Source: JAGUYA01 sp043802425
Lineage (GTDB): Bacteria; Omnitrophota; Gorgyraeia; Gygaellales; Profunditerraquicolaceae
DNA: 18,902 nucleotides
NCBI GenBank assembly: GCA_043802425.1
Contig: JAZDLA010000049.1
Span: forward strand, 1 to 18,902
Direction: 5' to 3'
In this document: positions 1 through 7,151 of the stretch, piece by piece
How positions within the stretch are numbered: the stretch's first letter is position 1
Layout of the letters: every line of letters starts with the position of its first letter
Made by a program: the position numbers and the translations under genes
Notes under the pieces: generated by a model
Databases searched by the model: none
What the model was told of the DNA's origin: nothing
Seen by the model: the letters and a program-made list of their open reading frames with translations, nothing else

Positions 1-39
1 CTTTTTGGCTAATTTGATATCCTTAATATCGTATCGCAT
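1..39 (-). CDS. ahcY: Adenosylhomocysteinase, N-terminal fragment (runs off left edge)
   Basis: Only the first 13 codons are present. They read MRYDIKDIKLAKK from an ATG whose complement is CAT at 37-39. A good Shine-Dalgarno (GAGGAG on the minus strand, 45-50) lies 5 bases upstream of this ATG. Bacterial S-adenosylhomocysteine hydrolases typically begin with a DIKDIxLAxxGKxRI-like stretch, and this fragment matches it. The enzyme splits S-adenosylhomocysteine to adenosine and homocysteine in the cytoplasm, completing the methyl cycle begun by MetK. metK is the gene immediately upstream on the same strand, about 150 bases away, which strongly supports the call. The identification rests on 13 residues plus context; the remaining protein is outside the window. 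Confidence 0.75.
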   Translation of the reverse strand, partial: MRYDIKDIKLAKK

Positions 40-60
40 GTAATCTCCTCGCTTTTAAAA

Positions 61-191
61 ATACTAAATCCGAAACCCTAAACTCTAAACAAATCCAAAA
101 CCCAAATTTTTTAAACACAAAACTGCTATTTGAAATTCTTAGTTTTGAATTTTGAATTTATTTAGGATTTAGAATTTAGTGTTTAGAGTTT
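61..191. repeat. AT-rich degenerate repeat / long imperfect inverted repeat between metK and ahcY
   Basis: The spacer is built from short variants of a TTTAGAGTTT / TTTAGGGTTT / GGATTTAG word on one side and their complements on the other. A perfect 11-bp inverted pair sits at 80-90 (AAACTCTAAAC) and 181-191 (GTTTAGAGTTT). CTAAATCC at 64-71 is matched by GGATTTAG at 165-172. The right arm overlaps the metK stop codon. The arms could fold into a long imperfect AT-rich hairpin in the metK-ahcY transcript. No coding potential is seen. Whether it acts as a weak terminator, a processing site or a dispersed intergenic repeat cannot be told from one copy. Confidence 0.6.
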
Positions 192-1359
192 ATAATCTTT
201 TTGCCTGTTTCTTTAAAATTGCTACTTTATCCGTGCTCTCCCAGCTAAACTCCGGCTCTGTCCTGCCGAAATGCCCGTAACAGGCGGTTTTGCGATAGAT
301 GGGGCGTAAAAGGTCCAGTGACTTAATCATGCCCTGGGGGGTAAGCTCAAAATTCTCTCTGATGAGTTTTATAAACGCGGCCTCGCTGAGCTTTCCTGTC
401 CCGAAGGTATCTACCATGATTGCCAGGGGTTCAGCCCGGCCGATAACATAGGCAAGGTGCACCAGGCATCTATCAGCTAATCCTGCAGCCACAATATTCT
501 TGGTAACATACCTAGACATATAAGCAGCAGAACGGTCTACCTTTGTCGGGTCTTTACCGGAAAATGCGCCGCCGCCGGGCGCAGCAACTCCGCCATAAGT
601 ATCTACTACAATCTTTCTCCCGGTCATCCCCGTATCAGACTGCGGCCCGCCGATAACAAATTTTCCGGTTTCATTTATATAATACTTGGTATTCTTATCG
701 ATATATTCTTTCAATATGGGTTTGGCAATCAGGTCAATCATCTCCTGGCGCGCCTTTTTGGTAATCATCTCTTTTGTGCTGTCTAATATATCTTCTGTAT
801 GTTGACAGGCAATAACTACCGAATCAGCCCTTTTTGGGTGGCCATCGTGATATTCTACGCAAACTTGAGACTTGCAATCAGGCCCAAGGTATTTTAGCAC
901 GCCCTCTCTTCTTAGATCAGCTGTGCGTTTAACCAATTTATGCGCCAACATTATCGGCAGGGGCATTAACTCCGGAGTTTCACGGCAGGCAAAACCTACC
1001 ATAAAGCCCTGATCGCCGGCACCGCCCTTATCCACGCCTTGAGCTATATCGGGCGACTGCGCATTAATAGTATTTATAATAGCACAGGTATGATAATCAA
1101 ATCCGTATTTGGGGTGCGTGTAGCCTATTCCCTTAATTATATCGCGGCATAATTCTTGAATATTGACATAGGCAGTAGTGGTAATTTCACCGCCTACAAT
1201 TAAAAGCCCCATGGTAACATAAGTTTCACAGGCAACCCTGCCCTTAGGGTCGTATTCTAAAACTTTATCCAGCACGCCGTCAGAAATCTGGTCGCAGACC
1301 TTATCCGGGTGCCCCTCGCCTACTGATTCGGAAGTAAAAAAATGTTTACGCGTTGCCAT
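190..1359 (-). CDS. metK: S-adenosylmethionine synthetase
   Basis: Makes SAM from methionine and ATP in the cytoplasm. The 389-residue protein has the family landmarks: GEGHPDK (residues 14-20), GAGDQG (113-118), and the glycine-rich GGGAFSGKDPTKVDRS loop (262-277). Length is normal (about 380-400). A longer reading frame begins at a TTG at 1368, but that TTG is almost in contact with the Shine-Dalgarno AAAGGAGG and inside the end of the previous gene. The ATG at 1359 has sensible spacing and gives the canonical MATRKHFFTSESVGEGHPDK start, so I chose it. The Shine-Dalgarno is embedded in the last codons of the upstream nucleotidyltransferase gene, so the two are probably translationally linked. 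ahcY follows downstream, giving a methyl-cycle pair. Confidence 0.97.
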   Translation of the reverse strand: MATRKHFFTSESVGEGHPDKVCDQISDGVLDKVLEYDPKGRVACETYVTMGLLIVGGEITTTAYVNIQELCRDIIKGIGYTHPKYGFDYHTCAIINTINAQSPDIAQGVDKGGAGDQGFMVGFACRETPELMPLPIMLAHKLVKRTADLRREGVLKYLGPDCKSQVCVEYHDGHPKRADSVVIACQHTEDILDSTKEMITKKARQEMIDLIAKPILKEYIDKNTKYYINETGKFVIGGPQSDTGMTGRKIVVDTYGGVAAPGGGAFSGKDPTKVDRSAAYMSRYVTKNIVAAGLADRCLVHLAYVIGRAEPLAIMVDTFGTGKLSEAAFIKLIRENFELTPQGMIKSLDLLRPIYRKTACYGHFGRTEPEFSWESTDKVAILKKQAKRL

Positions 1360-1364
1360 AGCTT

Positions 1365-2108
1365 TCAACCCTCCTTTAAAAAATTCTTCTTTGCCTGATC
1401 ATAAAATTTGTGATCCCCAATGTCATACCAGCATCCGTCAAATACAAATCCGTAAACAGGCGCCTTCTTCCTTAACCAATCTATATAGAAACCGGTGGCG
1501 TCATGCTTATTTACCCTGCTCTTGAGATATTCCTCAATGAGCCCTATTCTTTTTTTGGGAAAATAATAAACGCACATCGCAATCAGGGTTGATTTGGGAT
1601 TTTTAGGTTTTTCCTTAAAATCAATGATCCTATTTTTTCTATCCAGTTTGATTACGCCGTATCTTCTTGCCTGCCGCATATCCCTTATATTATAAGCACC
1701 TATTACCGGGTGGGGATTATTTTTCACAAAAGACAGAAAACCCTCTAAGCCGCCATCAAAGAGGTTATCTCCTCCGATAACCAGAAGATCGTCTTTAAGC
1801 CGTTTTTTATTGATCACAAAGTGCATATCACCGATTGCGCCGCGTTTATCTTTGTGGCTGCTGGTCAGGTCATCTATTAAACTTATACGTTTTTTAATCT
1901 TTAAGCTCAGTCTCCATTTCTTAAACTGAGGCATAAATTTGCTGTTAGTGACCACGATAATTTCATCTATTTCCTCTAAGCCCTGGAGTTTATCAATAAT
2001 ATAATCGATTATCGGCCTCTGGCCTACCTTAAGTAATGGCTTAGGATATTCCCTGGTCAGAGGATAGAGCCGCGTGGCATAACCTGCGGCTAAAATTAAT
2101 GCCTTCAT
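1365..2108 (-). CDS. Sugar-1-phosphate nucleotidyltransferase (RmlA/GlmU-N type)
   Basis: This 247-residue protein belongs to the NTP_transferase family, which activates a sugar 1-phosphate with an NTP to a nucleotide sugar. The signature GYATRLYPLT (residues 9-18) binds the nucleotide phosphates. GGDN (112-115) supplies a likely metal-binding Asp114, EKPKNP (166-171) is the sugar-binding segment, and WYDIGD (227-232) holds the second metal Asp. There is no C-terminal left-handed beta-helix, so it is a stand-alone transferase like RmlA rather than GlmU. The substrate cannot be fixed from sequence; glucose 1-phosphate with dTTP or UTP is the simplest guess, given the glucose-6-phosphate isomerase gene directly upstream. 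Its ATG overlaps that gene's stop codon (ATGA) and has no clear Shine-Dalgarno, so it is probably coupled by reinitiation. Confidence 0.9.
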   Translation of the reverse strand: MKALILAAGYATRLYPLTREYPKPLLKVGQRPIIDYIIDKLQGLEEIDEIIVVTNSKFMPQFKKWRLSLKIKKRISLIDDLTSSHKDKRGAIGDMHFVINKKRLKDDLLVIGGDNLFDGGLEGFLSFVKNNPHPVIGAYNIRDMRQARRYGVIKLDRKNRIIDFKEKPKNPKSTLIAMCVYYFPKKRIGLIEEYLKSRVNKHDATGFYIDWLRKKAPVYGFVFDGCWYDIGDHKFYDQAKKNFLKEG

Positions 2109-2920
2109 TTTAGAAAATAAAGTTTGTCTAATGCGCCTTTAAATACATCGGAATAATCATAATTTTGCGGGTGATTAAGAAAATCTAACTTCTGAACATT
2201 CTGGCTAACCAAAGGATAAATAGGCTCATTCTCTGCTAAGCCAAATTTATCTATTCTCTCAGCCGGCTCCATAAATCTGATTTCGGGTAACTGCCCAAAA
2301 AAGGCATTCCTGATAAATTCTATTTTATCTGGCGCCTTACTCACCAGAAAATAAGCCGCACCGCCGGCTTCCTTGTATAATTGATATTCTGAACTAAAAG
2401 CGCTGCTTACCCAATTAGAAGTCACCAGGCACCCCGGACCGGGATTTACCAATATATGCCCGTATCCTGGAGGAATAACAATCTTCTGGCCTCTACGGGC
2501 CCGGACTAAAATAACATCCTTGAGTATACGGTAATCTTGGGGGTCAGGCTCCTGCAATAAACAGAATGCCTCGCCTTGTAGGACTTCGTATAACTCTCCG
2601 AAATTTCCCGGATGATAGTGGCCTGCGGTCTTCATCAATTCCTTGCTTAAACGCTCCGGCCTAATCACCGTTACATCATAACGCAGGTTATTCTTTTTCA
2701 ATAAATCTGCGTCTTTAATAAGATGCACATCGCGGTACATATAATATAATTCTCCCGGTTGCCCGATACCTTTACCCAAAAGGACTTCCTGCATTTCCTG
2801 CAGAGTTCTTAACGCAGGGATAGGACTTGTTAAGCCTTCGCCGAAAGAGAGCCGGAAATTTTTTGTATCCAGTTTTAGCTCCAGGCCAGAAACCTGTTTT
2901 AAATCAACAAGCGCGCTCAT
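2105..2920 (-). CDS. Cupin-type glucose-6-phosphate isomerase
   Basis: Interconverts glucose 6-phosphate and fructose 6-phosphate. This is the metal-dependent cupin class known from Euryarchaeota and some bacteria, not the common Pgi fold. The cupin metal ligands are visible: His101-x-His103 in GHYHPGNFGELYEV, Glu109, and His154 in IPPGYGH. They line up with His88, His90, Glu97 and His136 of the Pyrococcus enzyme, with one residue fewer between the second His and the Glu. At 271 residues it is much longer than the roughly 190-residue archaeal form; the surplus is an N-terminal segment and about 75 C-terminal residues of unclear role. The start is an ATG overlapping the ptsI stop as ATGA, with GGGAG just upstream. 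Confidence 0.87.
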   Translation of the reverse strand: MSALVDLKQVSGLELKLDTKNFRLSFGEGLTSPIPALRTLQEMQEVLLGKGIGQPGELYYMYRDVHLIKDADLLKKNNLRYDVTVIRPERLSKELMKTAGHYHPGNFGELYEVLQGEAFCLLQEPDPQDYRILKDVILVRARRGQKIVIPPGYGHILVNPGPGCLVTSNWVSSAFSSEYQLYKEAGGAAYFLVSKAPDKIEFIRNAFFGQLPEIRFMEPAERIDKFGLAENEPIYPLVSQNVQKLDFLNHPQNYDYSDVFKGALDKLYFLK

Positions 2921-4647
2921 TTTAAAATCTCCCTTAATTTCATCTGGCTAAATTCCTCTACTTCTTTTCCCGTGGATAATTTTAAAGCTTCCCTGGTAAT
3001 ATTCTGCGCCTCCTTAAAGGTAAGGGAGCGGATGATATACTTTACTTCCGGTATAACTTGCGGCGGTATACTGAATTCATCTAAACCCAAGCCTAATAGC
3101 ATCAATACCAGCTCAGGTTCACCCGCCATTTCCCCGCACATCCCCACCCAGATACCCGCATGATGCGCTGAATCAATTATATTTTTAATCATCCTCAGTA
3201 CCGCAGGGTGAGTAGGTTCATATAAATAAGCTACCTTTTCGTTCGTACGGTCAACTGCCAAGGAATACTGAATAAGGTCATTGGTGCCTATGCTAAAGAA
3301 ATCGGCTTCACGGGCCAAGAGATCCGCAGTTATAGCCGCAGAAGGCACTTCAATCATCACGCCTACGTCGATATCGTTATCAAAAGGCATCCCCTTAGCT
3401 TTTAACTCCTGTTTTGCCTCATCGAGTATGCGATTTGCCTGCCTTAATTCCTCGATACCCGAGATCATCGGATACATAAGTTTTAGTTTCCCATGTGCCG
3501 AAGCGCGTAATATGGCCCGCAGTTGCACCTTAAATAAATCCGGCTGGGCAAGGCAATACCTGATAGCGCGCCAACCCAAAAATGGCTGCATCTCGTGGGG
3601 AACTTTTAGTTGAGACAAAAACTTATCACCGCCTAAGTCTAAAGTACGGATAATCACCGGATAAGGATTCATCTCTTCGGCAACATACTTATAAGCCTGA
3701 TAATGCTCTTCTTCCGAAGGCAGGTCTTTTCTATTCATATAAAAGAATTCCGTACGATAAAGCCCGATGCCCTGGGCGCCGTAGAGCTTTACTGATGGCA
3801 ACTCTTCGGGTAATTCTATATTGGCGACTATTTCTACAGTTTTCCCATCAAGGGTAACCGCAGGCAGATCCTTTGCCGAGAGAAATCTTTCTGTTACGCC
3901 TTTGAGTTTCTGCTGATCCTGTTGATAACTCTGGAGAGTCTCTTCATCGGGATTAACAATCACAACACCCATCCCGCCATCGACTATCAAGGTATCGCCT
4001 GTCCTGATCTTTACGGTCGCTTCCTCAAGACCCACTACAGCAGGGATTTCTAAGGATTTGGCCATAATCGCCGTGTGGGATGTCTTGCCTCCGATGTCCG
4101 TAACGAATGCGCAGACGCTCTGCTTATGCATGGCAGCAGTATCCGAAGGAGAAAGGTCATGCGCAACAATTACCACTTTTTCTTTTAAATCTTCAAAGCC
4201 TCTCTTTTCTTTTCCCAAGAGATTACGCAGGACTCTCTTGCCGACATCATTTATATCCGCCATGCGTTCTCTAAGGTACTCATCTTCAATTTTAGAAAAA
4301 ACACTAATATATTTCTTCAGGACTTCGGAGAAGATATAGGTGACATTGAAGCATTCTGCTTTTAGGCGTAAGATCACCTCTTCGATAAGCATACGGTCCT
4401 CAAGAACCAAAAGATGCGCATCGAAGATCTCAGCCTGCTCCTGGCCCATATCAGAAGCAATCCTCTTCTGCAATTCCATGATTTCTCTACGGGTTTGAAT
4501 CAGGGCCTCTTCAAAGAGTTGAATTTGAAAGGGGATATCTTCCTGACGGATGGATTGTTTAGGGATAATAAGTTCTTCCTTGCCTATTTTATAGGCCGGG
4601 CCGATGCTTATTCCTGAAGCCGCTGCTATACCTTTAAACTTTATCAT
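2917..4647 (-). CDS. ptsI: PTS Enzyme I (phosphoenolpyruvate-protein phosphotransferase)
   Basis: Takes the phosphoryl group from PEP and passes it to HPr. The 576-residue protein has the normal single-chain layout: an HPr-binding N-terminal part, the swivelling phosphohistidine domain with GGKTSHTAIMAK (His191 is the phospho-acceptor), and a C-terminal PEP-binding barrel with GLYRTE (Arg298), RTLDLGGDK (Arg334), GTNDLIQYSLAVDR (454-467) and GMCGEM (Cys504). There is no N-terminal GAF domain, so it is the general ptsI type rather than nitrogen-type PtsP. It lies 3 bases after ptsH and overlaps the isomerase gene. No EIIB or EIIC permease gene is in the window, so the phosphate probably ends on the EIIA-type protein encoded upstream in the same operon. 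Confidence 0.97.
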   Translation of the reverse strand: MIKFKGIAAASGISIGPAYKIGKEELIIPKQSIRQEDIPFQIQLFEEALIQTRREIMELQKRIASDMGQEQAEIFDAHLLVLEDRMLIEEVILRLKAECFNVTYIFSEVLKKYISVFSKIEDEYLRERMADINDVGKRVLRNLLGKEKRGFEDLKEKVVIVAHDLSPSDTAAMHKQSVCAFVTDIGGKTSHTAIMAKSLEIPAVVGLEEATVKIRTGDTLIVDGGMGVVIVNPDEETLQSYQQDQQKLKGVTERFLSAKDLPAVTLDGKTVEIVANIELPEELPSVKLYGAQGIGLYRTEFFYMNRKDLPSEEEHYQAYKYVAEEMNPYPVIIRTLDLGGDKFLSQLKVPHEMQPFLGWRAIRYCLAQPDLFKVQLRAILRASAHGKLKLMYPMISGIEELRQANRILDEAKQELKAKGMPFDNDIDVGVMIEVPSAAITADLLAREADFFSIGTNDLIQYSLAVDRTNEKVAYLYEPTHPAVLRMIKNIIDSAHHAGIWVGMCGEMAGEPELVLMLLGLGLDEFSIPPQVIPEVKYIIRSLTFKEAQNITREALKLSTGKEVEEFSQMKLREILK

Positions 4648-4650
4648 TCT

Positions 4651-4914
4651 CTATTCTGCGTTATTCACGGCCTTTTCTAATTCAGCGATAGCCAATTCCG
4701 CGTCATCGCCTTCAGCCTCAATGGTTATTTCGCTTCCTTTTTCTGCGCCCAACATGAGAATACCCATGATAGACTTACCATTAACTCTCTCTTCATCGCG
4801 CACTACTGTTATGCGCGCATCAAATTTGTTAGCCAACTGCACGAATAGCGCTGCCGGCCGGGCGTGTAAACCCTGTTTATTTTTTACAATTAGCTTCTTT
4901 TTAATTAAGGCCAT
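4651..4914 (-). CDS. ptsH: Phosphocarrier protein HPr
   Basis: An 87-residue HPr, the small carrier between Enzyme I and EIIA. GLHARPA places the catalytic His at residue 17. The segment VNGKSIMGILML keeps the regulatory serine (Ser48, equivalent to Ser46 of Bacillus HPr), the target of HPr kinase/phosphorylase in lineages that have it. This differs from Crh-like proteins, in which the catalytic His is lost. It sits directly after yvcK and just before ptsI on the same strand. In Bacillus, yvcK neighbours the HPr paralogue crh, so yvcK-HPr adjacency is a recurring arrangement. HprK itself is not in this window. The ATG is well placed but its Shine-Dalgarno is weak. Confidence 0.96.
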   Translation of the reverse strand: MALIKKKLIVKNKQGLHARPAALFVQLANKFDARITVVRDEERVNGKSIMGILMLGAEKGSEITIEAEGDDAELAIAELEKAVNNAE

Positions 4915-4922
4915 CTCTAGGA

Positions 4923-6197
4923 TTAAGCTTCTTCGATAAAACCAAGCGCTGCCTTGGCTAATTTTAAAGGGTCATGCCTGATGACATCCTGGATTACAAT
5001 AATATCGTTCTCGACTACACGATAACCCATACCTTCCATTTTATTCATATCATCCACTACAGGGTAGGCCCCCTCCCGCGCATAACGTTTACATATCTCT
5101 TCAGAGATTTCTTCGCTATTTATAATACAGTAGTCAAAGATACGCGGATGGCTGTGTTTTATAAGCGTTTTTATATGGTCTGAGACGCTGAAGCCGTCTG
5201 TTTCTCCGGGTTGAGTCATGACATTACAGACGTATATTTTAATTGCCTGCGAAGCGGCAATGGCATCGGTAATCTCTTTTATCAGAAGATTAGGTATAAT
5301 GCTGGTATAGAGCGAACCAGGCCCTAAGATAATAATCTCGGCATCCTCGATGGCCTTTATTGCTTCGGGCGTAGCCAGAGGCGCTGCCGGCCGAAGATAA
5401 ACTTTATCTATGGCTAGGTGCGCCTTAGGAATTTTATCCTCTCCCTCGGTAATCGAACCATCTTTATGTTGGGCTACTAAAACAACATTCTCCAGGGTAG
5501 ACGGAATAACCTGTCCCCGCAAAGCCAAAACCTTGCTGGTCTCTTTAATCGCCTTCTCAAAATCTCCGGTTAGCCTGGTCATAACGGTGATAAAAAGATT
5601 CCCGAAACTATGGCCAGATAGCTCTGAGCCCTGCTCGAACCGGAATTGGAATAAATCACGCATTAAACTGGGGGCATCGGCTAAAGCCACCAGGCAGTTA
5701 CGGATATCTCCCGGCGGTAATATATCGAACTGCTCCCTTAATCGCCCCGAAGAGCCGCCAGAATCAGCAACGGTAACTATGGCGGTGATATTAGAGGTAT
5801 ACTCTTTCAGGCCGCTTAAAAGCACGGATAATCCCGTGCCGCCACCCACCGCTACTATTTTCGGCCCCCGGCCAAGCTGTTTCTTCTGGTATAAAATATC
5901 CACTAATTCCGTGCCTTTTGAAGAAGGGATAATCGCTGCAATAAAGGCGTGCACCATCCTTTTAATGCCTAATATCAGAATGATAATGCCTGATATCACT
6001 ACTATTGCATCAAGTATCTGTACTACCCAGAATTCTTCAGTGCGCAAGCTAACAGACCCGACGATTATAAGGGTAATCCCAAAGGCGCTTACGCCGATCC
6101 AGCGCTTTATGCCTATACCGGGGTAGAGCCACTTAAAGACCCCCTTGATCCTGGCTAATTTTATGTCTTTTATATTTAGATTAAACCTTTTTCTCAT
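4923..6197 (-). CDS. yvcK: YvcK/CofD-like protein (gluconeogenesis and cell-shape factor) with N-terminal membrane hairpin
   Basis: YvcK family proteins bind UDP-GlcNAc-type ligands and are needed for growth on gluconeogenic carbon sources and for correct cell-wall synthesis in Firmicutes and Actinobacteria. The CofD-like core carries AVGGGTGLSVLLSGL (GGGTG at 118-122), TVADSGGSSGRLR (DSGGSSG at 145-151) and PPGDIRNC (161-168). Before the core are two hydrophobic stretches (about residues 33-51 and 58-79), which should anchor the protein in the inner membrane; the short B. subtilis form lacks them. Total length is 424 residues. The ATG lies inside the end of the EIIA gene (17-base overlap), with AGGAAG immediately upstream, unusually close for a Shine-Dalgarno. 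I found no better start. Confidence 0.92.
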   Translation of the reverse strand: MRKRFNLNIKDIKLARIKGVFKWLYPGIGIKRWIGVSAFGITLIIVGSVSLRTEEFWVVQILDAIVVISGIIILILGIKRMVHAFIAAIIPSSKGTELVDILYQKKQLGRGPKIVAVGGGTGLSVLLSGLKEYTSNITAIVTVADSGGSSGRLREQFDILPPGDIRNCLVALADAPSLMRDLFQFRFEQGSELSGHSFGNLFITVMTRLTGDFEKAIKETSKVLALRGQVIPSTLENVVLVAQHKDGSITEGEDKIPKAHLAIDKVYLRPAAPLATPEAIKAIEDAEIIILGPGSLYTSIIPNLLIKEITDAIAASQAIKIYVCNVMTQPGETDGFSVSDHIKTLIKHSHPRIFDYCIINSEEISEEICKRYAREGAYPVVDDMNKMEGMGYRVVENDIIVIQDVIRHDPLKLAKAALGFIEEA

Positions 6198-6651
6198 CTT
6201 CCTGGGTGATTATCTTTATTATCGCCTTATCGTCTGTAGCAGCACGCAGGCTATCACGAAAATATTTATCTTTTAAAAGGCGCGATATACGTGCCAGGGC
6301 CTTTAGGTGAGGCCCAGCAGAATCCTGCGACGCCACTAATAAAAAGAAAATGTAGGCCGGTTCTGCGTCTAAAGAATCAAAATCTACGCCTCTCTTGGAG
6401 ATCCCAAAGGCCGCCACGAGTTTATCCGCGCAATCCGACTTGGCATGCGGGATAGCCACGCCCTGGCCAATGGCGGTAGAGCCCAACGACTCCCTCGCCA
6501 TAAGGGAATCGACGAGCTTGTTACGATAACGCTTCTCAATCTCGCCGGCGTTAATTAATGCGTCAACGAGTTCCCTCATCACTTCTTCTTTTTTTGTGGA
6601 CTTAATATCAACCAGTATTGCTTTTTTCGACAAAAAATCCATAATGTTCAT
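6181..6651 (-). CDS. PTS EIIA domain protein, fructose/Ntr (PtsN-like) family
   Basis: A 156-residue stand-alone EIIA of the mannitol/fructose/nitrogen family. The phospho-acceptor is His69 in GQGVAIPHAKSD, preceded by the typical SLGSTAIG segment. There is no attached EIIB or EIIC, as in PtsN, which regulates rather than transports. As the first gene of the run EIIA-yvcK-ptsH-ptsI-isomerase, it is the probable end-point of a regulatory phosphorelay. The start ATG has a good Shine-Dalgarno (AAAGGAG, 6 bases spacing). A second in-frame ATG lies three codons downstream, but the spacing favours the first. Stand-alone metabolic EIIA of the fructose type is the alternative to PtsN. Confidence 0.92.
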   Translation of the reverse strand: MNIMDFLSKKAILVDIKSTKKEEVMRELVDALINAGEIEKRYRNKLVDSLMARESLGSTAIGQGVAIPHAKSDCADKLVAAFGISKRGVDFDSLDAEPAYIFFLLVASQDSAGPHLKALARISRLLKDKYFRDSLRAATDDKAIIKIITQEDEKKV

Positions 6652-6686
6652 ATTCTTCTCCTTTGTATAATTTTCTTATATTAAGG

Positions 6687-6703
6687 TCCCGCTAAAGGCG
6701 GGA
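6687..6703. repeat. Small GC hairpin (TCCCGC / GCGGGA)
   Basis: A 6-bp perfect stem with a 5-base loop (TAAAG) lies between tRNA-Gly and the EIIA gene. On the minus strand, the direction of transcription, it is not followed by a T-run, so it is a poor Rho-independent terminator. The same CCCGC...GCGGG core occurs twice in the tRNA-Lys leader repeat at 7171-7253. It may therefore be a relic of a dispersed palindromic repeat, or a processing signal separating tRNA-Gly from the downstream mRNA. Confidence 0.45.
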
Positions 6704-6731
6704 TAATTTTACTCCTATTGTCGCAAAATTA

Positions 6732-6804
<73 letters not shown>

Positions 6805-6871
6805 ATCGTTTGTTATAAGATATTCTACCATTGAATTACCGCCGCGTCGCAAGCCTCTTAAAGACCATTTA

Positions 6872-6955
6872 TGGGCGGAAGAGGATTTGAACCTCCAAGG
6901 CATTGCTGCCACGAGGTCCTAAGCCTCGCGTGTCTGCCAATTCCACCATCCGCCC
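6872..6955 (-). tRNA. tRNA-Leu (anticodon UAG)
   Basis: An 84-nt class II tRNA on the minus strand. The acceptor GGGCGGA pairs with TCCGCCC, the anticodon stem CGAGG/CCTCG holds loop CTTAGGA (anticodon TAG, reading CUN), a long variable arm (GGCAGCAATGCC) follows, and the T loop is TTCAAAT. The discriminator is A, as expected for leucine. CCA is not encoded. Spurious short reading frames across this gene are translations of the tRNA itself. Confidence 0.97.
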
Positions 6956-7078
6956 GGATATTTCCTCTTTCCACCAACAGATAAACTTTGCTCCTCGCTC
7001 AAACCTATATGATACGGTTAAATAGACACATTTTTTGTATCGCTCAGAGTAAAATTTTTTAAAAACCAAAAAAATTTA

Positions 7079-7151
7079 TGAGCCTCCCGAGACTCGAACT
7101 CGGCACACGCGGCTTAAAAAGCCGCTGCTCTACCAGATGAGCTAGAGGCCC
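7079..7151 (-). tRNA. tRNA-Lys (anticodon UUU)
   Basis: A 73-nt cloverleaf on the minus strand. The acceptor GGGCCTC pairs with GAGGCTC (one G-U pair), the D arm is GCTC/GAGC, the anticodon stem GCGGC/GCCGC carries loop TTTTTAA (anticodon TTT), and the T arm is CCGAG/CTCGG with loop TTCGAGT. The discriminator is A and CCA is absent. Its first ten bases (GGGCCTCTAG) are duplicated in the leader by the 56-bp tandem repeat at 7142-7253. Confidence 0.97.

Noticed and set aside
40..190. SAM-responsive riboswitch before ahcY or metK.
   Set aside because: The metK upstream gap is negligible, and the spacer before ahcY is a low-complexity AT repeat without the GC stems and conserved cores of SAM or SAH riboswitches.
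1360..1368. TTG at 1368 as the metK start.
   Set aside because: It touches the Shine-Dalgarno and lies in the previous gene's last codons. The ATG at 1359 has suitable spacing and gives the canonical N-terminus.
5410..6126. A 238-codon open frame on the plus strand.
   Set aside because: It lies wholly antisense to yvcK, whose motifs are intact. It has no Shine-Dalgarno and no recognisable family, and is Ser/Pro/Thr-rich as expected of an antisense shadow.
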